A stretch of DNA of 64,000 bases from Harmothoe impar (lineage: Eukaryota > Annelida > Polychaeta > Phyllodocida > Polynoidae), in contig OX381704.1 in the NCBI GenBank assembly GCA_947462335.1, forward strand, positions 121,330,065 to 121,394,064, written 5' to 3'. This document shows positions 30,286 to 42,600 of this stretch, in pieces. The translations under genes and the position numbers were made by a program. The notes under the pieces are model-generated. The model saw nothing but the letters and a program-made list of their open reading frames with translations. It searched no databases and was not told the DNA's origin. Position 1 is the stretch's first letter, and each line of letters opens with the position of its first letter.

Positions 30286-32385
30286 GTTGTTAAATAACCG
30301 CGGACTGATATTGCTCACATTTGTGAGTATTTTTTTCCGATCACTACTATAAACTTTCTCATATCTTATGGACGACTCACCAAAAATGCCATATGTACAA
30401 ACCTTCAGGGACCCCTTTGATTTCAAGTTCCAATGACCCTTTGAAATTTGCTTGAGCTCTTAGCCATTGAACATGCTAATACCAGAGACATGTTGTTAAA
30501 TTACCATGGACTGATATTGCTCACATTTAGAGTATTTTCTTCTGATCAGTAGTATGAACTTTCGCATATCTTATGGAAGACACACCAAAAATGCCATATT
30601 TCCTGTCTTTCAGGGACCCCTTTGATTTCAAGTTCCAATGACCCTTTGAAATTTGCTTGAGCTCTTAGCTATTGAACATGCTAATACCAGAGACATATTC
30701 TTAAATTACCATAGACCGATATTGCTCACATTTGGAATATTCGTTTCGAATCAGTAGTATGAACTTTCTCATGTATCATTGATGACACACCAAAAACATC
30801 ATTTTCCGGACCTTCAGAGACCCCTTTGAATTCAAGTTCCAATGACCCTTTGAACTTTGCCCGAGCTCTTAGCCATTGAACATGCTAATACCAGAGACAT
30901 GTTGTTAAATTACCATGGACTGATATTGCTCACATTTAGAGCATTTTCTTCCGATCAGTAGTATGAACTTTCTCATATCTTATGGAAGACACACCAAAAA
31001 TGCCATATTTCCTGTCTTTCAGGGACCCCTTTGATTTCAAGTTCCAATGACCCTTTGAAATTTGCTTGAGCTCTTAGCTATTGAACATGCTAATACCAGA
31101 GACATGTTCTTAAATTACCATGGACTGATATTGCTCCCATTTAGAGTATTTTCTTCCGATCAGTAGTATGAACTTTCTCATATCTTATGGAAGACACACC
31201 AAAAATGCCATATTTCCTGTCTTTCAGGGACCCCTTTGAATTCAAGTTCCAATGACCCTTTGAAATTTGCTTGAGCTCTTAGCCATCGAACATGCTAATA
31301 CCAGAGACATGTTGTTAAATTACCATGGACTGATATTGCTCACATTTAGAGTATTTTCTTCCGATCAGTAGTATGAACTTTCTCATATCTTATGGAAGAC
31401 ACACCAAAAATGCCATATTTCCTGTCTTTCAGGGACCCCTTTGATTTCAAGTTCCAATGACCCTTTGAAATTTGCTTGAGCTCTTAGCCATTGAACATGC
31501 TAATACCAGAGACATGTTGTTAAAATACCATGGACTGATATTGCTCCCATTTAGAGTATTTTCTTCCGATCAGTAGTATGAACTTTCTCATATCTTATGG
31601 AAGACACACCAAAAATGCCATATTTCCTGTCTTTCAGGGACCCCTTTGATTTCAAGTTCCAATGACCCTTTGAAATTTGCTTGAGCTCTTAGCTATTGAA
31701 CATGCTAATACCAGAGACATGTTCTTAAATTACCATAGACCGATATTGCTCACATTTGGAATATTTGTTTCCAATCAGTAGTATGAACTTTCTCATGTAT
31801 CATTGATGACACACCAAAAACATCATTTTCCGGACCTTCAGAGACCCCTTTGAATTCAAGTTCCAATGACCCTTTGAACTTTGCCCGAGCTCTTAGCCAT
31901 TGAACATGCTAATACCAGAGACATGTTCTTAAATTACCATGGAATGATATTGCTCACATTTGGAGTATTTTCTTCCGATCAGTAGTATGAACTTTCTCAT
32001 ATCTTATGGAAGGCACACCAAAAATGCCATATTTCCAGTCTTTCAGGGACCCCTTTGAATTCAAGTTCCAATGACCCTTTGAAATTTGCCCGAGCTCTTA
32101 GCCATTGAACATGCTAATACCAGAGACATGTTGTTAAATTACCATGGACTGATATTGCTCACATTTGGAGTATTTTTTTCCGATCAGTAGTATGAACTTT
32201 CTCATATCTTATGGAAGACACACCAAAAATGCCATATTTCCGGTCTTTCAGGGACCCCTTTGATTTCAAGTTCCAATGACCCTTTGAAATTTGCTTGAGC
32301 TCTTAGCCATTGAACATGCTAATACCAGAGACATGTTGTTAAATTACCGTGGACTGATATTTCTCACAATTCCTATCAGTAGTAT
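30286..32385. repeat. 205-bp tandem repeat, about ten copies
   Basis: Unit landmarks recur every 204-206 bp: ACATGTTGTTAAATTACC, CGATCAGTAGTATGAACTTT, AGGGACCCCTTTGATTTC and GAACATGCTAATACCAGAG. Copies differ by a few percent, and two (starting near 30,696 and 31,725) share a divergent variant with TCATGTATCATTGATGAC. No coding potential is seen. Confidence 0.93.
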
Positions 32386-32389
32386 AAAC

Positions 32390-33125
32390 ACCTGTTGGTG
32401 AACATGCAGGAAGGTAGAGGTACAAGGCTGCATTGGTGCATCATGCCGCCACATGGACATACACCTGTTGGTGGACACGTAGGAAGGTAGAGGTACAAGG
32501 CTGCATTGATGCATCATGCCGCCACATGGACATACACCTGTTGGTGGACACGTAGGAAGGTAGAGGTACAAGGCTGCATTGGTGCATCATGCCGACACAT
32601 GGACATACACCTGTTGGTGGACACGTAGGAAGGTAGAGGTACAAGGCTGCATTGGTGCATCATGCCGCTACATGGACAGAAACCTGTTGGTGGACACGTA
32701 GGAAGGTAGAGGTACAAGGCTGCATTGGTGCATCATGCCGCTACATGGACATACACCTGTTGGTGGACACGTAGGAAGGTAGAGGTACAAGGCTGCATTG
32801 GTGCATCATGCGGCCACATGGACATACACCTGTTGGTGGACACGTAGGAAGGTAGAGGTACAAGGCTGCATTGGTGCATCATGCCGACACATGGACATGC
32901 ACCTGTTGGTGAACACGTAGGAAGGTAGAGGTACAAGGCTGCATTGATGCATCATGCCGCTACATGGACAGAAACCTGTTGGTGGACACGTAGGAAGGTA
33001 GAGGTACAAGGCTGCATTGGTGCATCATGCGGCCACATGGACATATACCTGTTGGTGGACATGCAGGAAGGTAGAGGTACAAGGCTGCATTGGTGCATCA
33101 TGCCGCTACATGGACAGAAACCTCC
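32390..33125. repeat. 73-bp tandem repeat, about ten copies
   Basis: The unit contains ACACCTGTTGGTGGACACG, AGGAAGGTAGAGGTACAAGG and CTGCATTGGTGCATCATGCC. The last motif is the arm of the dispersed palindromic element, so this array seems to have grown from such an element plus flanking sequence. The open frames on both strands (MYLYLPTCPPTG and others) simply follow the repeat. Confidence 0.93.
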
Positions 33126-33520
33126 ACTAGTCAGCTTGAATGTAGCCCTGGTGCATTCATACAAGATGACCACCAAGGACATGCTGCATTATTGTACTCT
33201 GCAGCCCTTAAAGGGTTCCATTCCTTTAGGAGTGTATCAATCCAATAGTGTCTGCATGATGCTTGAATGCAGCCCGTGTGAGTAACTGGTGCATTCATAC
33301 ATAATGACCACCAAGGGCATGCTGCATTAATTCACTCTGCAGCCCTTAAAGGGTTCCATTCCTTTAGGAGTGTATCAATCCCATAGGGTCGACATGATGC
33401 TTGAATGCAGCCCTGGTGAGTAGGTCTGTAGTTACTGACCAGGGCTGCATTCATACATGATGACCACCAAGGGCATGATGCATTGATTCACTCTGCGGTC
33501 CTTAAAGGGTTCCATTTATC
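33126..33520. repeat. Three tandem partial copies of the palindromic element
   Basis: Unit length is about 145 bp. It carries GCATTCATACA-GATGACCACCAAGG, CAGCCCTTAAAGGGTTCC and TAGGAGTGTATCAATCC in order. The repeat abuts the 73-bp array. Confidence 0.75.
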
Positions 33521-33995
33521 ATGTGAAACATGTTCTCCAAATATCTAGTATCATTTTATTGATGACCTTCATGTAGTAAGCATATACACAGCTCTGAAAA
33601 GGAAAACCAAATATATTCACTGCAGACCTTGCACCGTTCTACCCGGAAGTACTTCTAATTTACCCTGGTCACACCTCAAATCATCTCTGCCACTTCCTCC
33701 CAAACAACAGCAACACACAGCACAAACACAACCAACCTTTCTCCCCTTTAACACACCCCTCCCACCTCACAGGTCAGTCACAGGGCTTTGTCTCTTCTTC
33801 CTCTAGTCTTGCTAACCTTTGATGGGGCTTGTTTGGACAACATTTTAGATTTATTTACAATTTCCGAGTGACGCTAAATGCCGAGCAAAGGGGAGTTTTG
33901 TCCGAGAAGGTTTCATTTTCTTTGGAACTTTATTTACAATTTCTCAGTCAAGCGAAATTTTTGCAATGCTTATATTCTATATCAATCTTTCACAT
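33521..33995. other. Unassigned non-repetitive stretch
   Basis: No exon with matching splice phases or recognisable protein is seen on either strand. A weak internal duplication is visible: TTTATTTACAATTTC at about 33,850 and 33,929. Confidence 0.5.
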
Positions 33996-34308
33996 CAACA
34001 TCATGCAGACCCCGATGGACTTCCATGTATACTAATGACTGTGTGTTTGTCTCTAGGCCCCGACTACTTCAACATCATGCAGACCCCGATGGACTTCCAT
34101 GTATACTAATGACTGTATGTTTGTCTATGATGTACACCTTATATGGCACTCACCACGTCGTCCATGTCTATGATGTACACCCCCTTATATGGCACTCACC
34201 ACGTCGTCCATGTCTATGATGTACACCCCCTTATATGGCACTCACCACGTCGTCCATGTCTATGATGTACACCTTATATGGCACTCACCACGTCGTCCAT
34301 GTCTATGT
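33996..34308 (+). repeat. Chimeric array of BAZ1A and FRMD8 splice-junction fragments
   Basis: The first half (33,996-34,125) contains two copies of the BAZ1A bromodomain-exon unit: CTCTAGGCCCCGACTACTTC, CCCCGATGGACTTCCATG and ACTAATGACTGTGTG. The true exon and its local array are at 45,740-45,925. The second half (34,126-34,308) has four copies of a 38-bp segment found once at 51,455-51,492, which is the FRMD8 exon 8 donor region (CACTCACCACGTCGTCCATG). Both keep the orientation of their source. It lies in what would be BAZ1A intron sequence. Confidence 0.9.
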
Positions 34309-34523
34309 TTCAATTAAACCTTTCTTATAGGTTAAACATGTCTATGGTAAGTCTCAGTCAACATGGGTGGGCTGGTCTTATGCCCTGAGGCGGATGTAAT
34401 TGCCTTTTGAAATTATTTTAAATTTTTGATTTTTTTTTTTAATAGCTTAATACTGGAGAGGTTATTCAGAGATGCCACTTTTCCTCCTTTTGCAGGAATT
34501 CCTAGTTTTCCTTGGAATTTCTG

Positions 34524-34730
34524 TACTGTAAAACCTCGCGTATAAGCCTAACTCGCGTATTAGCCGCACCCCTAACTTTGAGAAATCATACAAGCCGCAG
34601 AGGGGTTCTGAAAATCCCTTATTTGGTACTGTACTATACATATAATAACTCTCGTATAAGCCGCACCCTATATAGGCATGTTTGGTATCAAAAGAAAGCT
34701 GCGGCCTCTACGCGAGGTTTTAAGGTAACA
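34524..34730. mobile_element. Small TIR element (MITE-like)
   Basis: The ends are GTAAAACCTCGCGTATAAGC at 34,528 and CTACGCGAGGTTTTAAGG at about 34,710, an inverted repeat of about 14 bp. The interior repeats the phrase ATAAGCCGCACCC. There is no reading frame of a transposase. A related phrase appears at 35,885-35,915. Confidence 0.7.
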
Positions 34731-34820
34731 AAATATGTTAATTTCCTACAGAAAGTTGACTAGAATCTCCAGATGTGCTACTTCTTGTTGAGTACTAAGT
34801 GCCATGTGTGGATGTTGCAG

Positions 34821-35552
34821 GAGCTGCAGGACAGCATGTCGGCCCTGCAGCACGGTAACGCCATCTACCCGGTGGGCCGGGACCACACCTACCGCCGCTA
34901 CTGGCTCTTCAGGTCCCTGCCCGGCCTCTACATCGAGGACTGTGACGACTCGCTGCCCGACGACTGCCTCACCCCGGTCCCCCAGACACTGGACTCCTTC
35001 AGCAGCCAGCACCTGCCCCTGTCTGACAGCAAGCCCGACAGCACCGAGGGCACCGGCAGCGACAAGGAGAACGATCACAAACTGGTCAACGGGGAGAGTA
35101 AACCGGTGCCTGCCGACACGGACAGCAAAGCGGCCGGGGAGGAGGTCGTTGTGCGGTGCCCGGTTCTGACTGAGTCGGTACAGGAGCAGATCGCGCGGCG
35201 CAGCACGGTGTGCTGGGCCTACCTCCACACCAAGCAGCAGTTTGACAAACTCATCGAGTCCCTCAACCCGCGGGGGACGCGGGAGGGCTCCCTGCGGGCG
35301 GCTCTGTTAGAACAGAAGGAGAAGGTACTGGGTAGCATCGCTAACTGTCCCCTACAGGACACGACCCCCGCGGGGACCGACCCGGCCGGCGGGAAGACCG
35401 GCGTCAAGTCAGCCAGCGTCAAGTCACGTAATAAGGTCACGCAGGGAGCTGTGAAGAACGCCTCGGCTACAGAGTTCTTAGAGCTGAACCTACGGGAGAT
35501 GTTGTTGGATCTGGAGGAACGTGTCTACGCAGGGGCACTAGGGGCACTCAAG
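34821..35552 (+). CDS. BAZ1A: BAZ1A-like exon A (WHIM region)
   Basis: The acceptor is GATGTTGCAG before GAGCTGCAG and the donor is AAG before GTAAAC; it is phase 0 at both ends, 244 codons. The segment GRDHTYRRYWLFRSLPGL near residue 18 and the WAYLHT...LIESLNPRGTRE block near residue 150 are the hallmark WHIM2/WHIM3 segments that bind linker DNA and ISWI in this family. High third-position GC sets it apart from the surrounding AT-rich intron. It is the first exon of the gene visible here. Confidence 0.9.
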
Positions 35553-36529
35553 GTAAACTAAGCACTGTGTCTCTATCTATATCTTTGTATTTATAAGGCC
35601 AAAAAAAAAAAATCTTTTTTTTTTTTTTGGGAAGGCATTTTTGTGTTTTTTCTACCAAATAAGACATTTTTTCTAGGTAAAGAACATTTTGTTTTAGTGT
35701 TTTATACAAAAGGATAATCTGAGTATTGTCAGGGCGGCGAAATATGCCTGGTTACTATACTACTCATGACCATTTCTTAGATCTGTGAATGGAATGAGAA
35801 AGTGAGGATGGGTGGGGTTGGGTCAGACTGCATTTCTCATTATTTATACCAGCCAAAGAGCCATAGATGTGAAACGGTAACTGCTCGTGTATTAGCCGCA
35901 CCTAGACTTTGAAACGTCCTACAGTGCTGCTTCTACATGAGAATGTACAAAGGTGTAAGTCTGGCTATGTGTTACCCGATATGTCCACACATCCCCACAC
36001 ATAACCATGTTGTAGGTCGGTAGCCGGGAGCGGTGGCTGGATGCCTTAGAGCACGGTAACTACCAGCAGCAGACGGCTGTCCTGTATGTGTGTGTGGTAC
36101 TGGGTATACTGTAGGTGTGGGTACAGAGGTGTGTTGTCACTGTAGGTCGGTAGCCGGGAGCGGTGGCTGGATGCCTTAGAGCACGGTAACTACCAGCAGC
36201 AGACGGCTGTCCTGTATGTGTGTGTGGTACTGGGTATACTGTAGGTGTGGGTACAGAGGTGTGTTGTTACTGTAGGTCGGTAGCCGGGAGCGGTGTGTGT
36301 GTGTGTGTGTGTGTGTACTGTAGGTGTGGGTACAGAGGTGTGTTGTTACTGTAGGTCGGTAGCCGGGAGCGGTGTGTGTGTGTGTGTGTGTGTGTACTGT
36401 AGGTGTGGGTACAGAGGTGTGTTGTTACTGTAGGTCGGTAGCCGGGAGCGGTGTGTGTGTGTGTGTGTGTGTGTACTGTAGGTGTGGGTACAGAGGTGTG
36501 TTGTTACTGTAGGTCGGTAGCCGGGAGCG

Positions 36530-36560
<31 letters not shown>

Positions 36561-36611
36561 GTAGGTGTGGGTACAGAGGTGTGTTGTTACTGTAGGTCGG
36601 TAGCCGGGAGC

Positions 36612-36661
<50 letters not shown>

Positions 36662-39600
36662 GTAGGTGTGGGTACAGAGGTGTGTTGTTACTGTAGGTCG
36701 GTAGCCGGGAGCGGTGGCTGGACGCCTTAGAGCACGGTAACTACCAGCAGCAGGCCGCTGTCCTGGAGTGGGGGAAGGGTCTCAGCACCGACCAGCCCAC
36801 CACCACCAAGGTGCACGCCTCATCAACTATCATGTTCAACGTTCTCATCGTTATATTATCAGTTCCTGGTTTGTCTCTCAGCTGTTGGGTTGATATAACG
36901 TTCAGTATTTCACAGTTGATCCATTTTACAGTTGTTTGTGTTTGGGTGCCTATAGTCGGCTTTCTCCCCTGGAGAGACAAGTGTTTTCCTGTAGCACTAT
37001 TATTCATAAAAGTAGTATATAACAGTGTTGTATGTATGTCTATAGGTAACTGACAGACCGGTGTGGAGGGACGCTATAGAGAACGATGGCTTCATGCTAT
37101 GTTATAGTGTATATATCTATATATATTATATGTATGTATGTACAGTATCGTATAGTGTTATACTTGGTGCTGTAGGTGACTGACCGGCCTGTATGGAGGG
37201 ATGCGATAGAGAACGGTGGCTTTATGCTGTGTTAGTGTATGTAGTGTTATACTTGGTGCTGTAGGTGACTGACAGACCGGTGTGGAGGGATGCTATAGAG
37301 AACGGTGGCTTGGTGCTGTGTTAGTGTATAATACAGTATAGTATGTCTCTATAACAGCGTATGTATCTATGTAGGTGACTGACCAGCCTGTGTGGAGGGA
37401 TGCTATAGAGAACGGTGGCTTGGTGCTGTGTTAGTGTATAATACAGTATAGTATGTCTCTATAACAGCGTATGTATCTATGTAGGTGACTGACCGGCCTG
37501 TGTGGAGGGATGCTATAGAGAACGGTGGCTTGGTGCTGTGTTAGTGTATAATACAGTATAGTATGTCTCTATAACAGCGTATGTATCTATGTAGGTGACT
37601 GACCGGCCGGTGTGGAGGGATGCTATAGAGAACGGTGGCTTTATGCTGTGTTATATAGTGTTATACTTGATGCTGTAGGTGACTGACCGGCCTGTATGGA
37701 GAGATGCTATAGAGAACGGTGGCTTTATGCTGTGTTATATAGTGTTATACTTGGTGCTGTAGGTGACTGACCGGCCTGTATGGAGGGATGCTATAGAGAA
37801 TGGTGGCTTTATGCTGTGTTATATAGTGTTATACTTGGTGCTGTAGGTGACTGACCGGCCTGTGTGGAGAGATGCTATAGAGAACGGTGGCTTGGTGCTG
37901 TGTTAGTGTATAATACAGTATAGTATGTCTCTATAACAGCGTATGTATCTATGTAGGTGACTGACCGGCCTGTATGGAGAGATGCTATAGAGAACGGTGG
38001 CTTTATGCTGTGTTATATAGTGTTATACTTGGTGCTGTAGGTGACTGACCGGCCTGTATGGAGAGATGCTATAGAGAACGGAGGCTTTATGCTGTGTTAT
38101 ATAGTGTTATACTTGGTGCTGTAGGTGACTGACCGGCCTGTGTGGAGAGATGCTATAGAGAACGGTGGCTTGGTGCTGTGTTAGTGTATAATACAGTATA
38201 GTATGTCTCTATAACAGCGTATGTATCTATGTAGGTGACTGACCGGCCTGTATGGAGAGATGCTATAGAGAACGGTGGCTTTATGCTGTGTTATATAGTG
38301 TTATACTTGGTGCTGTAGGTGACTGACCGGCCTGTATGGAGAGATGCTATAGAGAACGGTGGCTTCGTGCTGTGTTATATAGTGTTATACTTGGTGCTGT
38401 AGGTGACTGACCGGCCTGTGTGGAGAGATGCTATAGAGAACGGTGGCTTGGTGCTGTGTTAGTGTATAATACAGTATAGTATGTCTCTATAACAGCGTAT
38501 GTATCTATGTAGGTGACTGACCGGCCTGTATGGAGAGATGCTATAGAGAACGGAGGCTTCGTGCAGCAGACAGAGAGCCTCACGTGGAGCGGCAAACCGG
38601 AGGAACACATCAAGACAGAGATGGAGAAGTTGGAGGAGGACAGTGACGACGAGGGGGACAAGTAAGGACGCATGTCGCTAATAGATGACGCTTGTTGTCA
38701 TGATGCACCAATGCAGCCCCGGCGGTGTTGCATTGGTGCATCATGCCGACCCTACAGGAGTGTCTCATGCCCATAGGGTCGGCATGAAGCTTGAAATGAG
38801 CACTGGAGTTACTCGCCTGAGCTGCATAAATGCATCATGCCCACCAAAGGCATGGTGCATTAATGCATTGTTCACTAGTCGCCCTTAAACATTAACCTTA
38901 TATTAAAGGACCGCAGCATGAGTGTATGTGCGCTTAATAAGATTAAAACATATTTTTAGTTTAAATTTTTTTTTAAGCGCGCAAAGCGCTTATTACATCA
39001 AATGCGGTAAATGAATGAGAGTCTGGAGTAGGTAGCTAAATGTTGGTTTGTGCTGCAGGACTGCCGAGAACAAGGTGGTCCACGACCTGAAGAGGGCGCT
39101 GCTACAAATAGAGCAAGGCATCGACAGCAAGTACCTCAACCCACCACTAGGTGAGCACAACATGTATTTTGTATTTCTTCATAACGTAGGCATTTATTGT
39201 GACTACGCATGGTACAGTCATAATGTACGAGTTGAAACGTTGGATTCGTCGAATTCAATAGTCTTCTCAGAATCACGTGTTTACATCATTACACAATTAT
39301 CTGCACACCGCTGATAACACCTCACATTCCACAATTCAATCATTCTTTCAACATGTTTGTTACAAAAAAATGAGAAATAGTTTTCAAGTCGCAATTTACG
39401 ATTATCAATGATCACATAAATTTCACTTCAAGCACGACACGTTAGTTTGTAAGTTATTAACCCTTTAAGGCGAGTAACTCGCCAGTGCTGTATTCAAGTA
39501 TCATGCCGACCCTGCAGGGTTGAGACACTCCCAAAGGGTCGGCATGATGCACGAATGCAGCGCCAATGACGACAAACATAATCTTTTAGCGACATTGCAG

Positions 39601-42600
39601 CCTTAAATGTTTAGTTAGCTCCACGTTCACAGTTCACCCCTCACTCTCCCACACACCTTGTGTTGTCACGCTGTAGGTGAAGACGAGAAAGCTAAACGTG
39701 CACGACAAAAAGCCACCATAGAGCAGGCCTTTAAGGGACTGCAGGAAGGGGGCAAGGCCAAGGACAAAGCCAAGGACACAACCAAGGACACAGTCAAGGA
39801 GCACAAGGACAGCGACAGCAGCTCAGAGAGCGACAATGGTGAGAAGACTGGGAACCGGGAGGGGGGAGGGGTGATAGCTCCGGTGGCGCATCACTCACAG
39901 GGAGATGTCGCCATGAATATAACCTTAGTTGTCGAAATGCCGTTAAACATCCATTACTCACTCATTTACTCAGGGATTGATATCTTCAAATTTTTCCTGG
40001 CTGCCAGTTTTTTCATGTCGCAAAGACCTAGGCTTGACTTCTTGACATTCATTGACTTTGTTTTGGATGTTATAAAGAGATGGGTTGTGACAGAATCATG
40101 ACTGACTGACCCTTTAGAAATACGAGGTACTGTCATTGACCCAGGTCCCCTGGGTTTTAGGGAGACGCTTTTGCAGAAAAAGAAGTAGATATGCAGTCAA
40201 ACTTTGATGCAGCTTTATAAAGTTTCTGTTGCATATTTTGAATAAAGAATAGCACTGCAACTAACTTACAACCTATGTCTGTCTGCCCGTTCATCCAAAA
40301 AGATGAAAAGAATAGGTTTTCCTAGTGAAAAAGAAGGGAGAAAATCAGCCAATTTGATGTTAAAATACCTCTCTTTGTGAACTAATGCTAAAGAATAGCA
40401 CAGTGACCTTGAATCCACCCTTTAAAAGAGTCACGTTCACACAGACTTCCTATACCTACAATGGTTAAGACCAGGTGAGATCAAAAAGTGAGACGCTTTT
40501 AACATAAAAAAATACTTCAGTAGTGGTGCACAAAGATGTCATAGGCATAGCCTATAGCCTTGTCATACATGACAAAGACACAGTGTGGTTGGGGTGGGGG
40601 TAGGGGTGAAGTTGGGGTTGGGACATTGGATTGGGACTTTGGGCTGGGACTTTGGGCTGGGACTTAGGGTTGGGACTTTGGGTTGGGACTTTGGGTTGGG
40701 ACTTTGGGTTGGGACTTTGAGTTGGGACTTTGGATTGGGACTTTGAGTTGGGACCCTGGGTCACATGTGATGTATATCACACAATCAATCTTTTTGAATG
40801 TATTTTCTAATGCTGCAGTTCAAATTGTATCACAAGAGTCCCATCATAATTCCTCTGCCTTTTTATAGTCCTCTATGTTACAAAGTGTCACTACACACTC
40901 CACTTCACTTCACTGCTTTCACCACTAAGAAATAACATTAGCAGGTTTTTGTGGATGGGTCATTCTCTGTTTCTGTCCTACAGAGGAGGGACATGTCAGC
41001 TATAGACCCATGCATCAAGTTCAAATTCAATTAGCAAGGTTTTTCTGGAGGTCGCCTCCAGAACTCTGAGAATTTGGAATTACCATTTAATTTGAGGGAA
41101 GTGGACTGCATACCTTGCTGATTTTTTTGTCCTACAACTTCCCACGAGACCTCCACAAATGGCGTGTGCCCTTACGTCCTTCTCGTTATTCATCAAGAAA
41201 GGGTCCTTTTTATAATTGTAGTTTTAACAGAATCTTCATAATATTTTAATAAATGGCTATATTTGCAAACATTTCACAACAGGAGATTCATAATGTATTG
41301 TGTGTTGTACAGAGGAGGAGAACGAGGCGATGAAGAAGACGCCCCTGGAGCGCTGGGAGGAGTCTCTGATGGCCTCGACCTCGCTGCCCCAGATCTTCCT
41401 GCACATCTCTGTCCTAGAGCGCTCCATCGTCTGGTCCAAGTCTGCCCTGCACGCACGATGTAGGATCTGCCGCCGCAAGGGGGACGCCGAGAAGATGTTA
41501 CTGTGTGACGGGTGTGACAGGGGGCAGCACATGTACTGTCTGAAACCTGTAGTTAAGGTGCATGTAGTGTAGAAGTAGTACATGTAGGGAGTATAGAAGG
41601 GGGGCACAGAGAAGATGTTACTGTGTGACGGCTGTGACAGGGGGCAGCACATGTACTGTCTGAAACCTGTAGTTAAGGTGCATGTAGTGTAGAAGTAGTA
41701 CATGTAGGGAGTATAGAAGGGGGGCACAGAGAAGATGTTACTGTGTGACGGGTGTGACAGGGGGCAGCACATGTACTGTCTGAAACCTGTAGTTAAGGTG
41801 TGTTATGTAGTATACTGTACATGTAGTGTAGAAGTAGTACATGTAGGGGGTATAGAAGGGGGACACAGAGAAGATGTTACTGTGTGACGGGTGTGACAGG
41901 GGGCAGCACATGTACTGTCTGAAACCTGTAGTTAAGGTGTGTTATGTAGTGTACTGTACATGTAGTGTAGAAGTAGTACATGTAGGGAGTATAGAAGGGG
42001 GGCACAGAGAAGATGTTACTGTGTGACGGCTGTGACAGGGGGCAGCACATGTACTGTCTGAAACCTGTAGTTAAGGTGTGTTATGTAGTATACTGTACAT
42101 GTAGTGTAGAAGTAGTACATGTAGGGAGTATAGAAGGGGGGCACAGAGAAGATGTTACTGTGTGATGGGTGTGACAGGGGGCAGCACATGTACTGTCTGA
42201 AACCTGTAGTTAAGGTGTGTTATGTAGTATACTGTACATGTAGTGTAGAAGTAGTACATGTAGGGAGTATAGAAGGGGGACACAGAGAAGATGTTACTGT
42301 GTGACGGGTGTGACAGGGGGCAGCACATGTACTGTCTGAAACCTGTAGTTAAGGTGTGTTATGTAGTATACTGTACATGTAGTGTAGAAGTAGTACATGT
42401 AGGGAGTATAGAAGGGGGGCACAGAGAAGATGTTACTGTGTGACGGGTGTGACAGGGGGCAGCACATGTACTGTCTGAAACCTGTAGTTAAGGTGTGTTA
42501 TGTAGTATACTGTACATGTAGTGTAGAAGTAGTACATGTAGGGAGTATAGAAGGGGGACACAGAGAAGATGTTACTGTGTGACGGGTGTGACAGGGGGCA

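Noticed and set aside
32344..33182. Minus-strand frames reading MYLYLPTCPPTG
   Set aside because: Periodic translation of the 73-bp tandem repeat.
34746..35228. 160-codon minus-strand frame opposite BAZ1A exon A
   Set aside because: Shadow of the GC-rich exon on the other strand.
36811..37053. 80-codon plus-strand frame after exon B
   Set aside because: It runs from the exon B donor into intron; no conserved protein and it would bypass a good donor.
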